Positions 37,629 through 50,113 of a stretch of 64,000 bases of DNA are shown here, piece after piece (within the stretch, counting starts at the first letter, position 1; each line of letters opens with the position of its first letter). The stretch covers positions 62,001 through 126,000 of the forward strand of contig NZ_JYJK01000084.1 in assembly GCF_003263785.1 (NCBI RefSeq), read 5' to 3'. A program made the position numbers and the translations under genes. The notes beneath the pieces were generated by a model. The model was not told the DNA's origin, did not search any database, and worked only from the letters and a program-made list of their open reading frames with translations. The stretch is from Vibrio variabilis (lineage in GTDB: Bacteria > Pseudomonadota > Gammaproteobacteria > Enterobacterales > Vibrionaceae).

Positions 37629-38510
37629 TTACAATACGTAGACAAACACAAACAAACACAGCCATACCACATCCACAAAGTGCCAATACCAGCTTCCTGC
37701 TTGGAAACCAAAATGGTCTTTCGGTGTGAAGTGGTCTTTGGCGATTCGGAACAGCAATACAATCAAGAAAACGGTTCCGATAAACACGTGCAATCCGTGA
37801 AAGCCGGTGAGCATAAAGAAGGTGTTACCATAGATACCGGACTGAAGTGTTAGCCCCATATCTTGATAGGCGTGAGCATACTCAACGGCTTGGAAATACA
37901 AGAAAAATACGGCAAGCACTATGGTTAGCTCAAGCCAAACAATGAGCGCTGTACGGCGGTTTTTCTCTAGGCTGACATGAGCCATATGAAGCGTGATAGA
38001 AGACAGCAGCAAGATCACGGTGTTTTGCAGTGGCAGCCCTTGCCAAGGCATTGCTTGAGTGGTTGTCCCATCTGGCGTGAGCGTTAAAGGCCAAATCGCT
38101 TCGAAAGCTGGCCACAAAACTTCGTGAGTCATCACATTGTTGTCAGCGCCAGCGAGCCAAGGAACTGAAATCATTCGCGCGTAAAACAGTGCGCCAAAAA
38201 ACGCGCCGAAGAACATCACCTCAGAGAAAATAAACCAGCTCATGCCTTGCTTGAATGAGCGTGAGAGTTGGTCTGAATAGAGCCCGGACATAGACTCTGA
38301 GATCACATTGCTCATCCATCCAGAAAACATATAAATCAGTACAGCAACACCAAGCGCCAGCACAACGCCACCAATGACACTCCCTGCCCCGCCAGTATCA
38401 AGGTTTTGGACGGTCAGCCCTGCGCCGACGGCGACAAGAAACAGCGCCACAGCCCCAACAATGGGCCAACTACTCTGCGCCGGAACATAATAAGTTTGAG
38501 CTTTACTCAT
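37629..38510 (-). CDS. ctaE: Cytochrome c oxidase subunit III
   Basis: 293 aa, seven membrane spans. Family motifs: MSWFIFSEVMFFGAFFGALFYAR with the conserved Glu, and FFMLTGFHGLHVFIGTVFL, ending FQAGSWYWHFVDVVWLCLFVFVYVL. Part of the aa3/caa3 core of the terminal oxidase. It overlaps the 3' end of the Cox11 gene by 8 bp. Confidence 0.96.
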   Translation of the reverse strand: MSKAQTYYVPAQSSWPIVGAVALFLVAVGAGLTVQNLDTGGAGSVIGGVVLALGVAVLIYMFSGWMSNVISESMSGLYSDQLSRSFKQGMSWFIFSEVMFFGAFFGALFYARMISVPWLAGADNNVMTHEVLWPAFEAIWPLTLTPDGTTTQAMPWQGLPLQNTVILLLSSITLHMAHVSLEKNRRTALIVWLELTIVLAVFFLYFQAVEYAHAYQDMGLTLQSGIYGNTFFMLTGFHGLHVFIGTVFLIVLLFRIAKDHFTPKDHFGFQAGSWYWHFVDVVWLCLFVFVYVL

Positions 38511-39135
38511 AGCTTATCTCCGATGTTGGAAATTCGAGTGCGCGACTACTACTACCGACCTGTGCACGAGAGATCTCGAGAACGGCACCGTCGGTAGCGG
38601 CGCTGCTCGTGATGTTATACAAGGTGTAAGAAAGAGTCAGGGTGTGGATTGACTCTGGAATGTCAGGCTCAATGTAGAAGATCAACGGCATTTCCGCCTT
38701 ACCCTTACCTTCTAATGGTTGATGGTTAAAACAAAAACATTCAATTTTATTAAAATAGGTGGCCCCAGTGCCCGGAGACACTGACGGTACAGCCTGACCA
38801 ATAAGTGATTGATTAGATTGATTGTACGCAAAGTAGGCTGTCTGAATCACTTCGCCCGGATGAACATCCAAGGACATTTTTTCTGGTTTAAATGCCCAGG
38901 GCATATCCGGATTGACATGCGCCATAAACTCAACGCGAATCGTGCGCGTGATGTCCGCTCGCATACCAATGGGTTGTACCGCTGATTCTGTATTGGTTTT
39001 GCCGTTAATGCCCAACGCTTCACACATAATGTCGTAAAGAGGCACCAAAGCGAAACCAAAGCCAAACATCGCCACAACGGCCACACCCAGCCACCCTACG
39101 AGTTTGCGGTTTGATTTTCTGGTTTCGCTATCCAT
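38503..39135 (-). CDS. ctaG: Cox11/CtaG copper insertion protein
   Basis: 210 aa. N-terminal membrane anchor (LVGWLGVAVVAMFGFGFALVPLYDIMCEALGINGKT), then an immunoglobulin-like periplasmic domain with the copper-binding Cys pair in FNKIECFCFNHQPLEGK. It delivers copper to the CuB site of subunit I. Encoded immediately downstream of subunit I, as is usual. Confidence 0.95.
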   Translation of the reverse strand: MDSETRKSNRKLVGWLGVAVVAMFGFGFALVPLYDIMCEALGINGKTNTESAVQPIGMRADITRTIRVEFMAHVNPDMPWAFKPEKMSLDVHPGEVIQTAYFAYNQSNQSLIGQAVPSVSPGTGATYFNKIECFCFNHQPLEGKGKAEMPLIFYIEPDIPESIHTLTLSYTLYNITSSAATDGAVLEISRAQVGSSSRALEFPTSEISYE

Positions 39136-39147
39136 AGCAACCTACCT

Positions 39148-40791
39148 TTAGTCGATCTTAGGTGGTGTGGTGAAGGTATGGTGTGGCGCTGGGCTTGGTA
39201 CTGTCCACTCTAAGCCTTCTGCGCGCTCCCAAGGTTTAGCCTCGCTTTGTCGCCTCCTTTGATGCACTTAATGACCAACCAAAGGAAAATAAGCTGGGAC
39301 AGTCCAAACGCAAAGCCGCCGATAGAGACAATTTGGTTTACATCGGCAAACTGAATCGCGTAGTCCGGAATACGGCGCGGCATCCCCGCAAGACCCAAGA
39401 AGTGCATCGGGAAGAACAGCACGTTCACCGAAATGACCGAACACCAGAAATGCCACAGACTCAACTTGTGGTCATACATATTGCCGGTCCATTTCGGTAA
39501 CCAGTAGTAAGCCGCAGCCATAATCGAGAACACGGCGCCCGACACCAACACATAATGGAAATGCGCCACCACAAAGTAGGTATCGTGATACTGGAAGTCC
39601 GCCGGCACAATCGCCAACATCAGCCCTGAGAATCCGCCTATCGTGAATAGCACAATAAAGGCGATGGCAAACAACATCGGCGTTTCAAAGGTGAGCGCGC
39701 CGCGCCACATGGTCGCCACCCAGTTAAACACTTTCACGCCTGTCGGCACGGCTATCAGCATGGTGCAGTACATAAAGAACAGCTCAGCAAACACCGGCAT
39801 GCCTGTAGTAAACATGTGGTGTGCCCACACGAGGAACGACAACAACGCGATACTACACGTTGCGTAAACCATGGAGTGGTAACCGAATAGCTTTTTACCA
39901 CTAAACGCAGGGACAATGGCTGAGATAATGCCAAAGGATGGCAGGATCATGATGTACACTTCTGGGTGCCCAAAGAACCAGAAAATATGCTGGAACATCA
40001 CAGGATCACCACCACCCGCCGCGTCAAAGAAGCTGGTTCCAAAGTACTTATCGGTCAATACCATGGTCACCGCCCCGCCAACACGGGCATAACAGCAATA
40101 AGTAGGAAAGCTGTTATGAGCCAAGTCCAAACAAACAAAGGCATTTTCATTAATGTCATGCCTGGCGCGCGCATGTTGAAAATAGTGACGATGACATTGA
40201 TTGCCCCATAATGGAGCTGATACCCATGATGTGTACCGAGAATACAAACAACGCAGTACTGTCCGGGGCGTAGGTGGTGGAAAGCGGCGCGTAAAATGTC
40301 CAGCCGAAGTTCGGACCTCCGCCGGGCATAAAAAGTGACGCAATGAGTATCAGAAACGCGAACGGTAAAATCCAGAAACTCAAGTTATTCATTCGTGGCA
40401 AAGCCATATCTGGCGCGCCAATCATCAAGGGTACCATCCAGTTTGCCAATCCCGTAAACGCTGGCATAACCGCACCGAACACCATGATCAAACCATGAAC
40501 TGTGGTCATTTGGTTGAAAAAGTTCGGTTCGACCAACTGCAGTCCTGGTTGGAACAGTTCGGCTCGGATGACCATGGCCATCGCGCCGCCGGTTAAGAAC
40601 ATAATAAAGCTAAACCACAGGTAGAGGGTGCCGATGTCTTTGTGACTGGTGGAGTATACCCAGCGCTGCCAACCTGATGGCGCGTGATCATGATGATCGT
40701 CTTCGATGACTGCCGTGCTGTTTGCTCGGCTCATGTCCGCATCAGTCACCGCCGATGCTTTCACTTTTTCCATTGGATCCGTTTTCATCAT
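39148..40791 (-). pseudogene. ctaD: Cytochrome c oxidase subunit I, three frameshifts
   Basis: About 547 aa over three frames. The N-terminus contains FSTTVHGLIMVFGAVMP-like MTTVHGLIMVFGAVMPAFTGLANWMVPLMIG with a heme His. Downstream come the His-Tyr active-site loop [30 protein letters not shown] with the CuB His pair, and [14 protein letters not shown]. The C-terminus [24 protein letters not shown] is the normal subunit I tail, stop at 39148. Breaks: about 40205 (G lost in [10 protein letters not shown]), about 40080 (G lost in VLAGAVTMVL) and about 39240 (before the tail). It carries heme a and the a3-CuB oxygen-reduction site. The start overlaps coxB's 3' end by 4 bp. Confidence 0.95.
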
Positions 40792-41980
40792 AACTCCTTG
40801 GAGCTTGGCTCCGCTTCCTGAGTTTTGTAGCTGTTGATATCCGATGCCTGAACCACATCGCCGGTATTGTTACCCCAAGCATTGCGTTGGTAAGTAATCA
40901 CGGCAGCGATTTCTTTGTCGGTTAACTGATTGGCGAACGACTGCATGGCGGTTCCAGCCACACCATCAACGATTTTACTTATATGGATATCGACAGGTCC
41001 GGTCGTGGCCACTTCGGCTCCTGCAATTGCAGGGAAAGCGCCGGGCAGTCCCTGACCATTGGCCTGATGGCACACGGCACATCGAGATGCATACACGGCT
41101 TCGCCTGTAGTCAGCAGCTCTTCAATTGATAAGGTGGCATCGAGCGCCTTGGCAGCCTCTGCTTTGGCAAGTGCCATCTCTTCTTTTTTGCCCGTCAGCC
41201 AAACGTCGTAATCATCTTGAGCCATGGCTTGAACCACTATCGGCATGAAACCATGTGCTTTACCGCAAAGTTCTGCACACTGGCCACGATAAACACCGGG
41301 CTCATCAATTTTTGTCCAAGCTTCATTAATAAAACCCGGAATCGTATCTTTTTTGACGGCAAACGCCGGTACCCACCACGAGTGAATTACGTCATCAGAG
41401 GTCATTAGGAAACGGATCTTTTTACCGATTGGCACGACAAGCGGGTTGTCTACTTCAAGCAGGTAATGCGCCCCTTTTTCTTCAACACCATCAATTTGCT
41501 GTTGTGACGTGGACATTAGCGAGAAGAATTCAACATCTTCGCCAAAGTAGCGTAATGCCATTTCCACTGTGAGCCAGTAATTTTGATGGTGATGTCTGAC
41601 TGGGATGTGTCTTCCATCGCAACCAAAGTCTTGGTTGCCGGAATCGCCATCAATACGAGGATAATGACGGGAATAACAGTCCAAACCACTTCCACCTTGG
41701 TGCTTTCGTGAAAGTTAGCGGCTACCGCGCCTTTGGACTTGCGATGCTTGAAAATCGAGTAGAACATCACCCCAAACACCACCGCTGCGATAGCACAGCA
41801 GATGTAGAAAATGAGCATATGTAGGTCATACACTTGGTTACTGATACCAGTAACCCCGCGAGTCAAGTTGTACTTGCTCGACTCCGCGAAGAGAGGTTGG
41901 CTGACGAGCGCAGTCGCCAAACCAGTTCCAATGTGAACGGTCAGCAATCTCTTCAAAAGATTTCTCCTTTGCCTAGCCAC
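40788..41980 (-). pseudogene. ctaC: Cytochrome c oxidase subunit II fused to cytochrome c (caa3 type), one frameshift
   Basis: About 397 aa. Signal peptide, two membrane spans (LHMLIFYICCAIAAVVFGVMFYSI, VVWTVIPVIILVLMAIPATKTLV), then the CuA cupredoxin domain with CAELCGKAHGFM as binding site. A C-terminal cytochrome c domain follows with CAVCHQANG (CxxCH) and axial Met region GTAMQSFANQLTDKEIAAVITYQR. The break at about 41550 loses one C in KWHYRYFGEDVEFF. It accepts electrons from cytochrome c and passes them through its own heme to CuA. First gene of the operon. Confidence 0.95.
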
Positions 41981-42451
41981 GTCTATCCTGACGTGGTTCC
42001 CCTATGACTTATGCCAAGCACGTCTGGAAAGTGATCAAACCTTCCAGGATGGGACAAGTCCGTAATCAAAACCCAACAAGCTGTGATTCGACGACGATAA
42101 ACGAAGACCAACTAGGTTTTTCGACTCTTACATGAGTCCAAAAAGTAAAGCCAAACTACACAAGTAAACGGTCAAAACTGCTCACTGACCACTTACTTAT
42201 TGAGTCCGGTATCAGTTAAATACAACTAGAAACAATTTGTTATATTTTTGTTAACTAAATGCTAGTAACGGATTTCCAGATCCGCAAGAAGAAAAATAGT
42301 CAGTGCATTTTTGTGAAGGAAGCTGAGGTGGCGAGTATGAAGTTTTTGACAAATTACGATTTTAGAATCTACGCAATCTAAAGATAAACTGGAGACCGTG
42401 GGCAACCTATCTCCAGTAATGATATTTACAAGAAATGAAGCTTAAAGGTAG
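41981..42451. other. Intergenic region upstream of the cox operon
   Basis: About 470 bp of AT-rich sequence between the cox operon and the FAH-family gene. It presumably carries the leftward cox promoter. I see no RNA gene, no convincing open frame (a 14-codon one at 42339 looks accidental) and no terminator for either gene. Confidence 0.4.
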
Positions 42452-43066
42452 TTAAATAGCCAACCACTCTACTTCAATGATCGCTTTACCTTGGTGCTTG
42501 ATGCGGCCGAGGAATCGATCACCCTCAACAATTTCGCCCACGCCTTGTGGTGTGCCTGTCATGATGATGTCGCCGTCTTCGAGCTGGGTGTAGGTACTAA
42601 GCTCACTCAGAATAACGTCCGGTTTGTAGAGCATTTGCGTCGTTGAGCCAAGCTGCATTCGCATGCTGTTGATAAACAACTCAACTTCTAGCTCATCGAT
42701 ATTCATATCGTCTAGCGGTACAAAACGGCTGAACTTTGCAGCATGATTAAACGCTTTGGCGCGCTCCCAAGGTAATCCCTTTGATTTTAAAGCCGACTGC
42801 AAGCCACGTTTGGTAAGGTCTAGCCCAAAGCCGACAGCATAGAGCTGTTGGTCGCGGACAAGAAAACAGATTTCCGCTTCATAGTGCAGCGGTTCATCAA
42901 GGAAGGAATGTAGCTCGGTCGCTATGCTCGAATTCGGTTTGTTGAACACCACCATGTTCTCGGGAACTTCATTGCCTAGTTCACGGATGTGCTCAACGTA
43001 GTTTCGGCCAACGCATAGAATTTTCGAGGGATAAAACGTTTCATCACCAACTACAACCGATTTCAT
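42452..43066 (-). CDS. Fumarylacetoacetate-hydrolase family protein
   Basis: 204 aa, a single FAH domain of the short YcgM type. ILCVGRNYVEHIRELGNEVPENMVVFNKPNSSI at the N-terminus, the metal-binding Glu pair in LHYEAEICFLV, and GDIIMTGTPQGVGEIVEGD at the C-terminus. Members act as acylpyruvate hydrolases or oxaloacetate decarboxylases. The substrate here is unknown. It is divergent from hutC but not an obvious hut gene. Confidence 0.9.
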   Translation of the reverse strand: MKSVVVGDETFYPSKILCVGRNYVEHIRELGNEVPENMVVFNKPNSSIATELHSFLDEPLHYEAEICFLVRDQQLYAVGFGLDLTKRGLQSALKSKGLPWERAKAFNHAAKFSRFVPLDDMNIDELEVELFINSMRMQLGSTTQMLYKPDVILSELSTYTQLEDGDIIMTGTPQGVGEIVEGDRFLGRIKHQGKAIIEVEWLAI

Positions 43067-43268
43067 TACTCTTCCTTGCCCATTCCTTTGTAATCGAACT
43101 CGCCATTTTACCCGAAGTTAAGTGACAGACTGATGATTTCGCTGAGAAAATATCAAACTTGAGGTCAAGATCTGCTTTTGCTCTGAGTTAAACCAAACAA
43201 GCACAAACCCGCAAAAATAGGGATAAATGATGTGATGCCTTGCATTTTCATACAAATTCAATGACCAT

Positions 43269-43280
43269 TTGTATATTCAA
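43269..43280 (+). promoter_or_regulatory. HutC operator candidate before hutC
   Basis: TTGTATATTCAA differs by one base from the TTGTATATACAA palindrome before hutI and lies 20 bp upstream of the hutC start, which suggests autorepression. Confidence 0.6.
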
Positions 43281-43300
43281 ATAAATGGAATTAGTGATTG

Positions 43301-44010
43301 ATGTCCCAAGAGCCGCTATACATTCAGATCAAACAGTATATTGAAGACCGAATAGACCAAGGAGTTTGGCCAGTCGGTGAGCGAATCTCCACCGAAATGG
43401 AGCTAACGGAGCAATTTGCGGTGAGCCGCATGACCGTCAATAAGGCGATTCGCGATCTTGTTGGTGAAGGAAAACTTGAGCGTCGCCCACGACTGGGCAC
43501 CTTTGTGACCAGCCCAGCAGAAAAAGCCCAGTCCCCCTTCTTGATACTCGCAACATCGCCAAAGAAGTGGCCGCTCGCGGTAAACAGTATTCAAGTGAAG
43601 TGGTTCGACATGAAGCAACCAAAGCGGATCAGTTGATTGCGACTAAGCTTGGGGTGATGCTTGGCAGTGCTGTCTACTACAGCGAAATTCTCCATAAAGA
43701 AAACGACAAGCCAATCCAATTAGAATGTCGTTGGGTTAACGCCAAATACGCACCGAAATACCACCAGCAAGATTTTACTCAAACCACACCCAACGAGTAT
43801 TTAACCGCTAACTGCCCAATGACGGCCGTTGAGCATACCGTGGAGGCGATTACGTGTGGTGAACACATCGCCCGCTTACTAGAGATGGCCGCCACTGAGC
43901 CATGCCTATTGCTCCATCGTCGAACCTGGAGTGAAGACAAGCTCATCAGTACCGCACTGCTGTATCATCCGGGTAGTCGATATCAGCTCAGTTCAAAAGT
44001 AGAGTTATAA
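43301..44010 (+). pseudogene. hutC: HutC histidine utilisation repressor (GntR family), one frameshift
   Basis: About 236 aa from the ATG at 43301. N-terminal GntR winged helix: PLYIQIKQYIEDRIDQGVWPVGERISTEMELTEQFAVSRMTVNKAIRDLVGEGKLERRPRLGTFV. The UTRA effector domain continues after a break at about 43540 (C-run one short, should read AQSPLLDTRNIAKEVAARGKQYSSEV), with EILHKENDKPIQLECRWVNAKYAP and a C-terminus LYHPGSRYQLSSKVEL. HutC represses hut genes until urocanate binds. It lies 205 bp upstream of hutI, same strand. Confidence 0.93.
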
Positions 44011-44050
44011 CCTCTCTATTTTCGTCTTTTAACACAACCATACTGATTGA

Positions 44051-45435
<1,385 letters not shown>

Positions 45436-45446
<11 letters not shown>

Positions 45447-46437
45447 TAACCAACATCCGTTCAATTGGACTGGTCGTGATGACAGAGAAGACGGTGATAA
45501 ACGCTATCGCGTGCATCATAAAGTGGTTCGACGTTCTCAAAGCCGCTGCCCACAGCTTCAACTCATGGGTTTTTGCACCGATGAAGGCGTAAAACGAAAC
45601 AAGGGACGTGTTGGCGCCAAGCAAGGGCCGGATGCCATTCGCACAGCACTTGCAAATCTAGCTTGGCACCAAGATAACGCAATCCTTGATGTAGGGAATA
45701 TTGTCGCCGAGTCCGATGACTTAGAACTTCACCAGCAGCACGCTGCAGAAACGATCACTAAACATTTGTCCAATGGACCAATGGTGGTGTTAGGTGGCGG
45801 TCATGAGATTGCTTGGTCTTCTTTTAAAGGGCTATCCGACTTCCTCTCTCAATCCAGTGATAAACCAAATATCGGTATCATCAACTTCGATGCTCACTTC
45901 GATCTTAGAGAGTATCAATCCAATGACAATGCATTAACGCAGATTGACCTCAAACCCAGCTCAGGGACACCATTTGCTCAAATCGCCGATCATTGCCTTG
46001 CCACTGGGCAAAACCTTCATTATTTCTGCTTGGGCGTGAGCGAGACAGGCAACACTCAGGCGCTGTTTGAAAAAGCCGATAGTTTACAGGTTCAATACAT
46101 CAAAGATACCGAGCTATTCGACAGACCCATGCACGAGCATATTGCTCAGTTACAAAGCTTCATCAATAAGGTCGACGTCCTGTATTTCACCATTGACCTT
46201 GATGTGTTTAACGCAAGCCTAGCCCCTGGCGTGAGCGCACCCGCTGCGTTTGGCATGAACCTAGAACAGTTCATTCCCATGCTCAACACCATTGTGGCCA
46301 GCGACAAATTAATGCTTGCTGACATCGCAGAATACAACCCGAATTACGACATAGACAACCGTACCGCCAAGCTCGCCGCTAGAGTGTGCTGGCAGATATT
46401 GGTTGCTATGTCCAAGCAGCTACCAAAAAACAAATAA
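45436..46437 (+). CDS. hutG: Formimidoylglutamase
   Basis: 333 aa from the ATG at 45436 inside the end of hutI. Ureohydrolase metal motifs: VVLGGGHEIAWSSF, IINFDAHFDLR (DxHxD) and FTIDLDVFNASLAPGVSAP (DxD). It converts N-formimino-L-glutamate to glutamate and formamide using two Mn ions. The N-terminal 45 residues, HPFNWTGRDDREDGDKRYRVHH, are typical of HutG. Translationally coupled to hutI. Confidence 0.95.
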
Positions 46438-46530
46438 CGTAAACACTCTCTGCCGGTAACCATGACCACTAACCATGCCAAAGGCGCTATAAAGAATAAA
46501 AGCTCCCAGCAAGGCAGAGTTCAAAAGGAA

Positions 46531-48258
46531 ATGACAATGACTAACAAGCAACCCTTAGATCCAAATAACTCTAGACTCGACACCACTCGCTCCATCAAAG
46601 CGCCACGTGGTACCGAGCTCAATGCGAAATCTTGGCTCACTGAAGCCCCGCTTCGCATGCTGATGAATAACTTGGATGATGAAGTAGCCGAGCACCCGCA
46701 ATCACTCGTAGTTTATGGTGGCATCGGGCGCGCAGCTCGTGACTGGGCTTGCTACGACAAGATTGTCGAGGTACTAAAACGTCTTGAAGACGACCAAACC
46801 TTGTTGGTGCAATCTGGAAAACCCGTCGGTGTATTCCCTACTCACAAAGATGCACCACGCGTGTTGATCGCTAACTCCAACCTTGTCCCTCATTGGGCAA
46901 ACTGGGAGCACTTTAACGAGCTCGATAAACAGGGGCTGATGATGTACGGTCAAATGACCGCAGGGTCGTGGATCTATATTGGCTCTCAAGGCATAGTACA
47001 AGGCACTTACGAAACCTTCGTCGCCATCGCTAAACAGCACTTTAACGGTGAGCCTGCAAATAAGTGGATCCTAACAGGTGGTCTTGGCGGTATGGGCGGT
47101 GCGCAGCCTCTCGCTGCGACCATGGCCGGTTTTTCAATGTTAGCGGTTGAATGTGATGAATCGCGTATCGACTACCGTCTCAACACGCGCTATGTCGACA
47201 CGAAAGCACACTCTCTGGATGAAGCGCTATCCATCATCAAAAATAGCGACAAACCTATCTCAGTCGGCCTGCTAGGTAATGCCGCCGACGTTTATGCTGA
47301 GCTTGTCGAAAGAGGCATCACGCCAGACGTCGTTACCGATCAAACTTCCGCTCATGATCCACTGAATGGCTACCTGCCTCAAGGCTGGACGATGGATTTT
47401 GCCAAGCAGCAGCGTGATAGCGAGCCAGAGGCCGTCGTCAAAGCAGCAAAAGCGTCTATGGCAGTACAAGTTCAAGCCATCTTAGACATGCAAGAAAAAG
47501 GCGCAGTCGCCACTGACTACGGCAACAACATTCGCCAAATGGCACTTGAAGAAGGCGTAGAAAATGCGTTTGATTTCCCGGGTTTTGTCCCCGCTTATAT
47601 TCGACCTTTATTCTGCGAGGGCGTGGGACCGTTCCGCTGGGCAGCGCTATCCGGCGATCCTGAGGATATCTACAAAACCGACCAAAAAGTGAAAGAACTC
47701 ATTCCGGACAACCCTCATCTACATAACTGGCTTGATATGGCACGCGAGCGCATTCAATTCCAAGGACTGCCAGCGCGCATTTGCTGGGTTGGTCTGAAAG
47801 ATCGCGAACGTCTAGGCCAAGCCTTTAATGAAATGGTTAAAAATGGCGAGCTCAAAGCGCCTATCGTGATTGGACGTGACCACCTAGATTCAGGCTCTGT
47901 CGCGAGCCCTAACCGCGAAACCGAAGGCATGATGGATGGTTCGGATGCGGTATCCGACTGGCCACTGCTTAATGCACTACTGAACACCTCTGGCGGTGCG
48001 ACTTGGGTATCGCTGCATCATGGTGGCGGCGTGGGTATGGGATTCTCCCAGCATAGCGGCATGGTGATTTGTTGTGATGGTACTGATGAGGCAGCGCGCC
48101 GCATAGGCCGCGTTCTTCACAACGATCCTGCGACGGGTGTTATGCGTCATGCTGATGCCGGCTATGACATTGCCAAGCAATGTGCTCGCGAACAAGGCCT
48201 TGATCTGCCGATGATGGACAGTAATGAAGCCAAAAGCCAAGACAGCAGCCATGGATAA
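46531..48258 (+). CDS. hutU: Urocanate hydratase
   Basis: 575 aa from the ATG at 46531, with AAAGGA upstream; earlier in-frame starts lack a ribosome site. NAD-binding [13 protein letters not shown] and [18 protein letters not shown], the active-site region with catalytic Cys in [30 protein letters not shown] [15 protein letters not shown], and the N-terminus [21 protein letters not shown] are all canonical. It converts urocanate to imidazolone propionate using tightly bound NAD+ as an electrophile. Frame intact. hutH starts 12 bp later. Confidence 0.97.
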   Translation: MTMTNKQPLDPNNSRLDTTRSIKAPRGTELNAKSWLTEAPLRMLMNNLDDEVAEHPQSLVVYGGIGRAARDWACYDKIVEVLKRLEDDQTLLVQSGKPVGVFPTHKDAPRVLIANSNLVPHWANWEHFNELDKQGLMMYGQMTAGSWIYIGSQGIVQGTYETFVAIAKQHFNGEPANKWILTGGLGGMGGAQPLAATMAGFSMLAVECDESRIDYRLNTRYVDTKAHSLDEALSIIKNSDKPISVGLLGNAADVYAELVERGITPDVVTDQTSAHDPLNGYLPQGWTMDFAKQQRDSEPEAVVKAAKASMAVQVQAILDMQEKGAVATDYGNNIRQMALEEGVENAFDFPGFVPAYIRPLFCEGVGPFRWAALSGDPEDIYKTDQKVKELIPDNPHLHNWLDMARERIQFQGLPARICWVGLKDRERLGQAFNEMVKNGELKAPIVIGRDHLDSGSVASPNRETEGMMDGSDAVSDWPLLNALLNTSGGATWVSLHHGGGVGMGFSQHSGMVICCDGTDEAARRIGRVLHNDPATGVMRHADAGYDIAKQCAREQGLDLPMMDSNEAKSQDSSHG

Positions 48259-48269
48259 GGAGCAGAACA

Positions 48270-49798
48270 TGTTGAAGTTAGAACTACTCCCAGGGCAGCT
48301 TACATTAGCTCAGTTACGCCAAATTAGTCGCTCCCCTCTGCATCTATCATTGAGTCCTCTAGCATTGGATGACATTGAAGCCAGCACACAGATTGTTGAG
48401 CAAGTGATCGCCGAAGATCGCACCGTCTATGGCATCAATACAGGCTTTGGTTTGCTTGCTAACACTCGAATTGAACCTGACGACCTTGAAGTGCTGCAAA
48501 AGAGTATTGTGCTGTCGCACGCCGCTGGTATTGGCGAGCTGATGAGTGATGAAACTGTCAGGCTGATGATGGTGCTGAAGATCAATAGCCTAGCTCGTGG
48601 CTTCTCCGGTATTCGCCTTAAGGTCATTAATGCATTGATTGAGTTGGTCAACTCACAGGTGTATCCGTGTGTCCCACAAAAAGGCTCCGTCGGTGCATCT
48701 GGGGATCTCGCCCCACTTGCCCACATGAGTACGATATTACTCGGTGAAGGTGAAGCGCGTCACAATGGCAAAATCATCAGCGGACTCGAAGCACTGCAAA
48801 TTGCCGGACTTGAGCCGATTACCCTCGCCCCTAAAGAAGGACTGGCGCTACTCAACGGCACCCAAGCTTCTACCGCTTTTGCGTTAGAAGGACTGTTCTT
48901 GGCTGAAGATTTGTTTGCGTCAGCCACATTGTGCGGGGCAATGTCAGTCGAGGCCGCGCTGGGTAGTCGTCGACCATTCGATCCGCGCATTCATCGCGTA
49001 CGCGGTCATCGCTCACAAATGGACGCAGCCCACGCTTATCGTCACCTGCTTGGCAATAGCAGTGACATTGGCAACTCCCACCAAGCTGCGAAAAGGTTCA
49101 AGATCCGTACTCGCTTCGCTGCCAACCACAAGTCATGGGGCGTGTTTACAGCAAATCCGCAATGCGGCAGATAGCCTGCAAGTGGAAGCTAACTCGGTAT
49201 CAGACAATCCATTAGTGTTCGCTGACGATGGCGATATCATCTCTGGTGGTAACTTCCATGCCGAGCCTGTCGCGATGGCGGCCGATGGTTTGGCACTGGC
49301 TATCGCAGAGATTGGTAGCTTGTCCGAGCGACGAATGGCGCTACTTATCGACAGTGCGCTAAGCAAACTACCGCCATTTTTAGTCGACAATGGCGGAGTG
49401 AACTCTGGTTTTATGATTGCTCAAGTGACCTCTGCAGCATTGGCAAGCGAAAACAAAACCTTGGCGCACCCTGCTTCTGTAGATAGCTTGCCAACCTCGG
49501 CCAACCAAGAAGATCATGTATCTATGGCAACGTTTGCGGCGAGAAGACTGAAAGACATGGCGGAGAATACCCGAGGGATCCTTGCTGTTGAGTACCTCGC
49601 TGCCGCGCAAGGGCTCGACTTTAGGGCACCACTGACCTCTTCCCCCTTGTTGAGGAGGGTAAACAAACCCTACGAGAAGTGGTGCCGTTTTACGATAAAG
49701 ACCGCTACTTTGCTCCGGACATTGCTAAAGCCAACGAGATCATAAAGTTGTCGCTTCACAATGCACTGATGCCAGCTAACCTACTACCAAGTCTCTAA
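48270..49798 (+). pseudogene. hutH: Histidine ammonia-lyase, three frameshifts
   Basis: About 510 aa. The MIO-forming triad Ala-Ser-Gly is in [16 protein letters not shown]. The N-terminus [15 protein letters not shown] holds the catalytic Tyr, and LDFRAP and ALMPANLLPSL mark the C-terminus. Breaks: about 49083 (one A lost before [16 protein letters not shown]), about 49138 (G run short at [10 protein letters not shown]) and about 49637 (C run short at [15 protein letters not shown]). It deaminates L-histidine to urocanate, the first step of the pathway and source of the HutC inducer. Confidence 0.94.
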
Positions 49799-49823
49799 CC
49801 GCATCCGGCAGCATCACACCACT

Positions 49824-49869
49824 AAATTCACTTGCCTAAATAACGTGCTTAATTTGGGTAAGTGAATTT
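49824..49869 (+). terminator. Hairpin after hutH
   Basis: AAATTCACTT (49824-49833) and AAGTGAATTT (49860-49869) with a partly paired interior, 26 bp after hutH. AT-rich, no long U run. Confidence 0.6.
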
Positions 49870-50113
49870 CTCACCTAATGATAAACTCAACATTAAATGC
49901 GACATTAGTTCAACTTGTTAGAATATTCATCCAAAAAATGTCATTTTGATGCAAATTACACTAATTTGTAGAAGTGCATTCCAGATTCTACTCAACCCAT
50001 TCGCTGAACTTATTTTCCGTCACTAAATTATACCTACACTTGCCGGAAGCAAGTGCTCTATAACATTCGCACTGACTCAACGTGCAATTAAAATTTTAAG
50101 AGAAGGTATTGGT

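Noticed and set aside
49800..50113. c-di-GMP-I riboswitch upstream of gbpA
   Set aside because: Expected from V. cholerae, but I could not find the conserved receptor strands or the P2/P3 stems; only an isolated hairpin is present.
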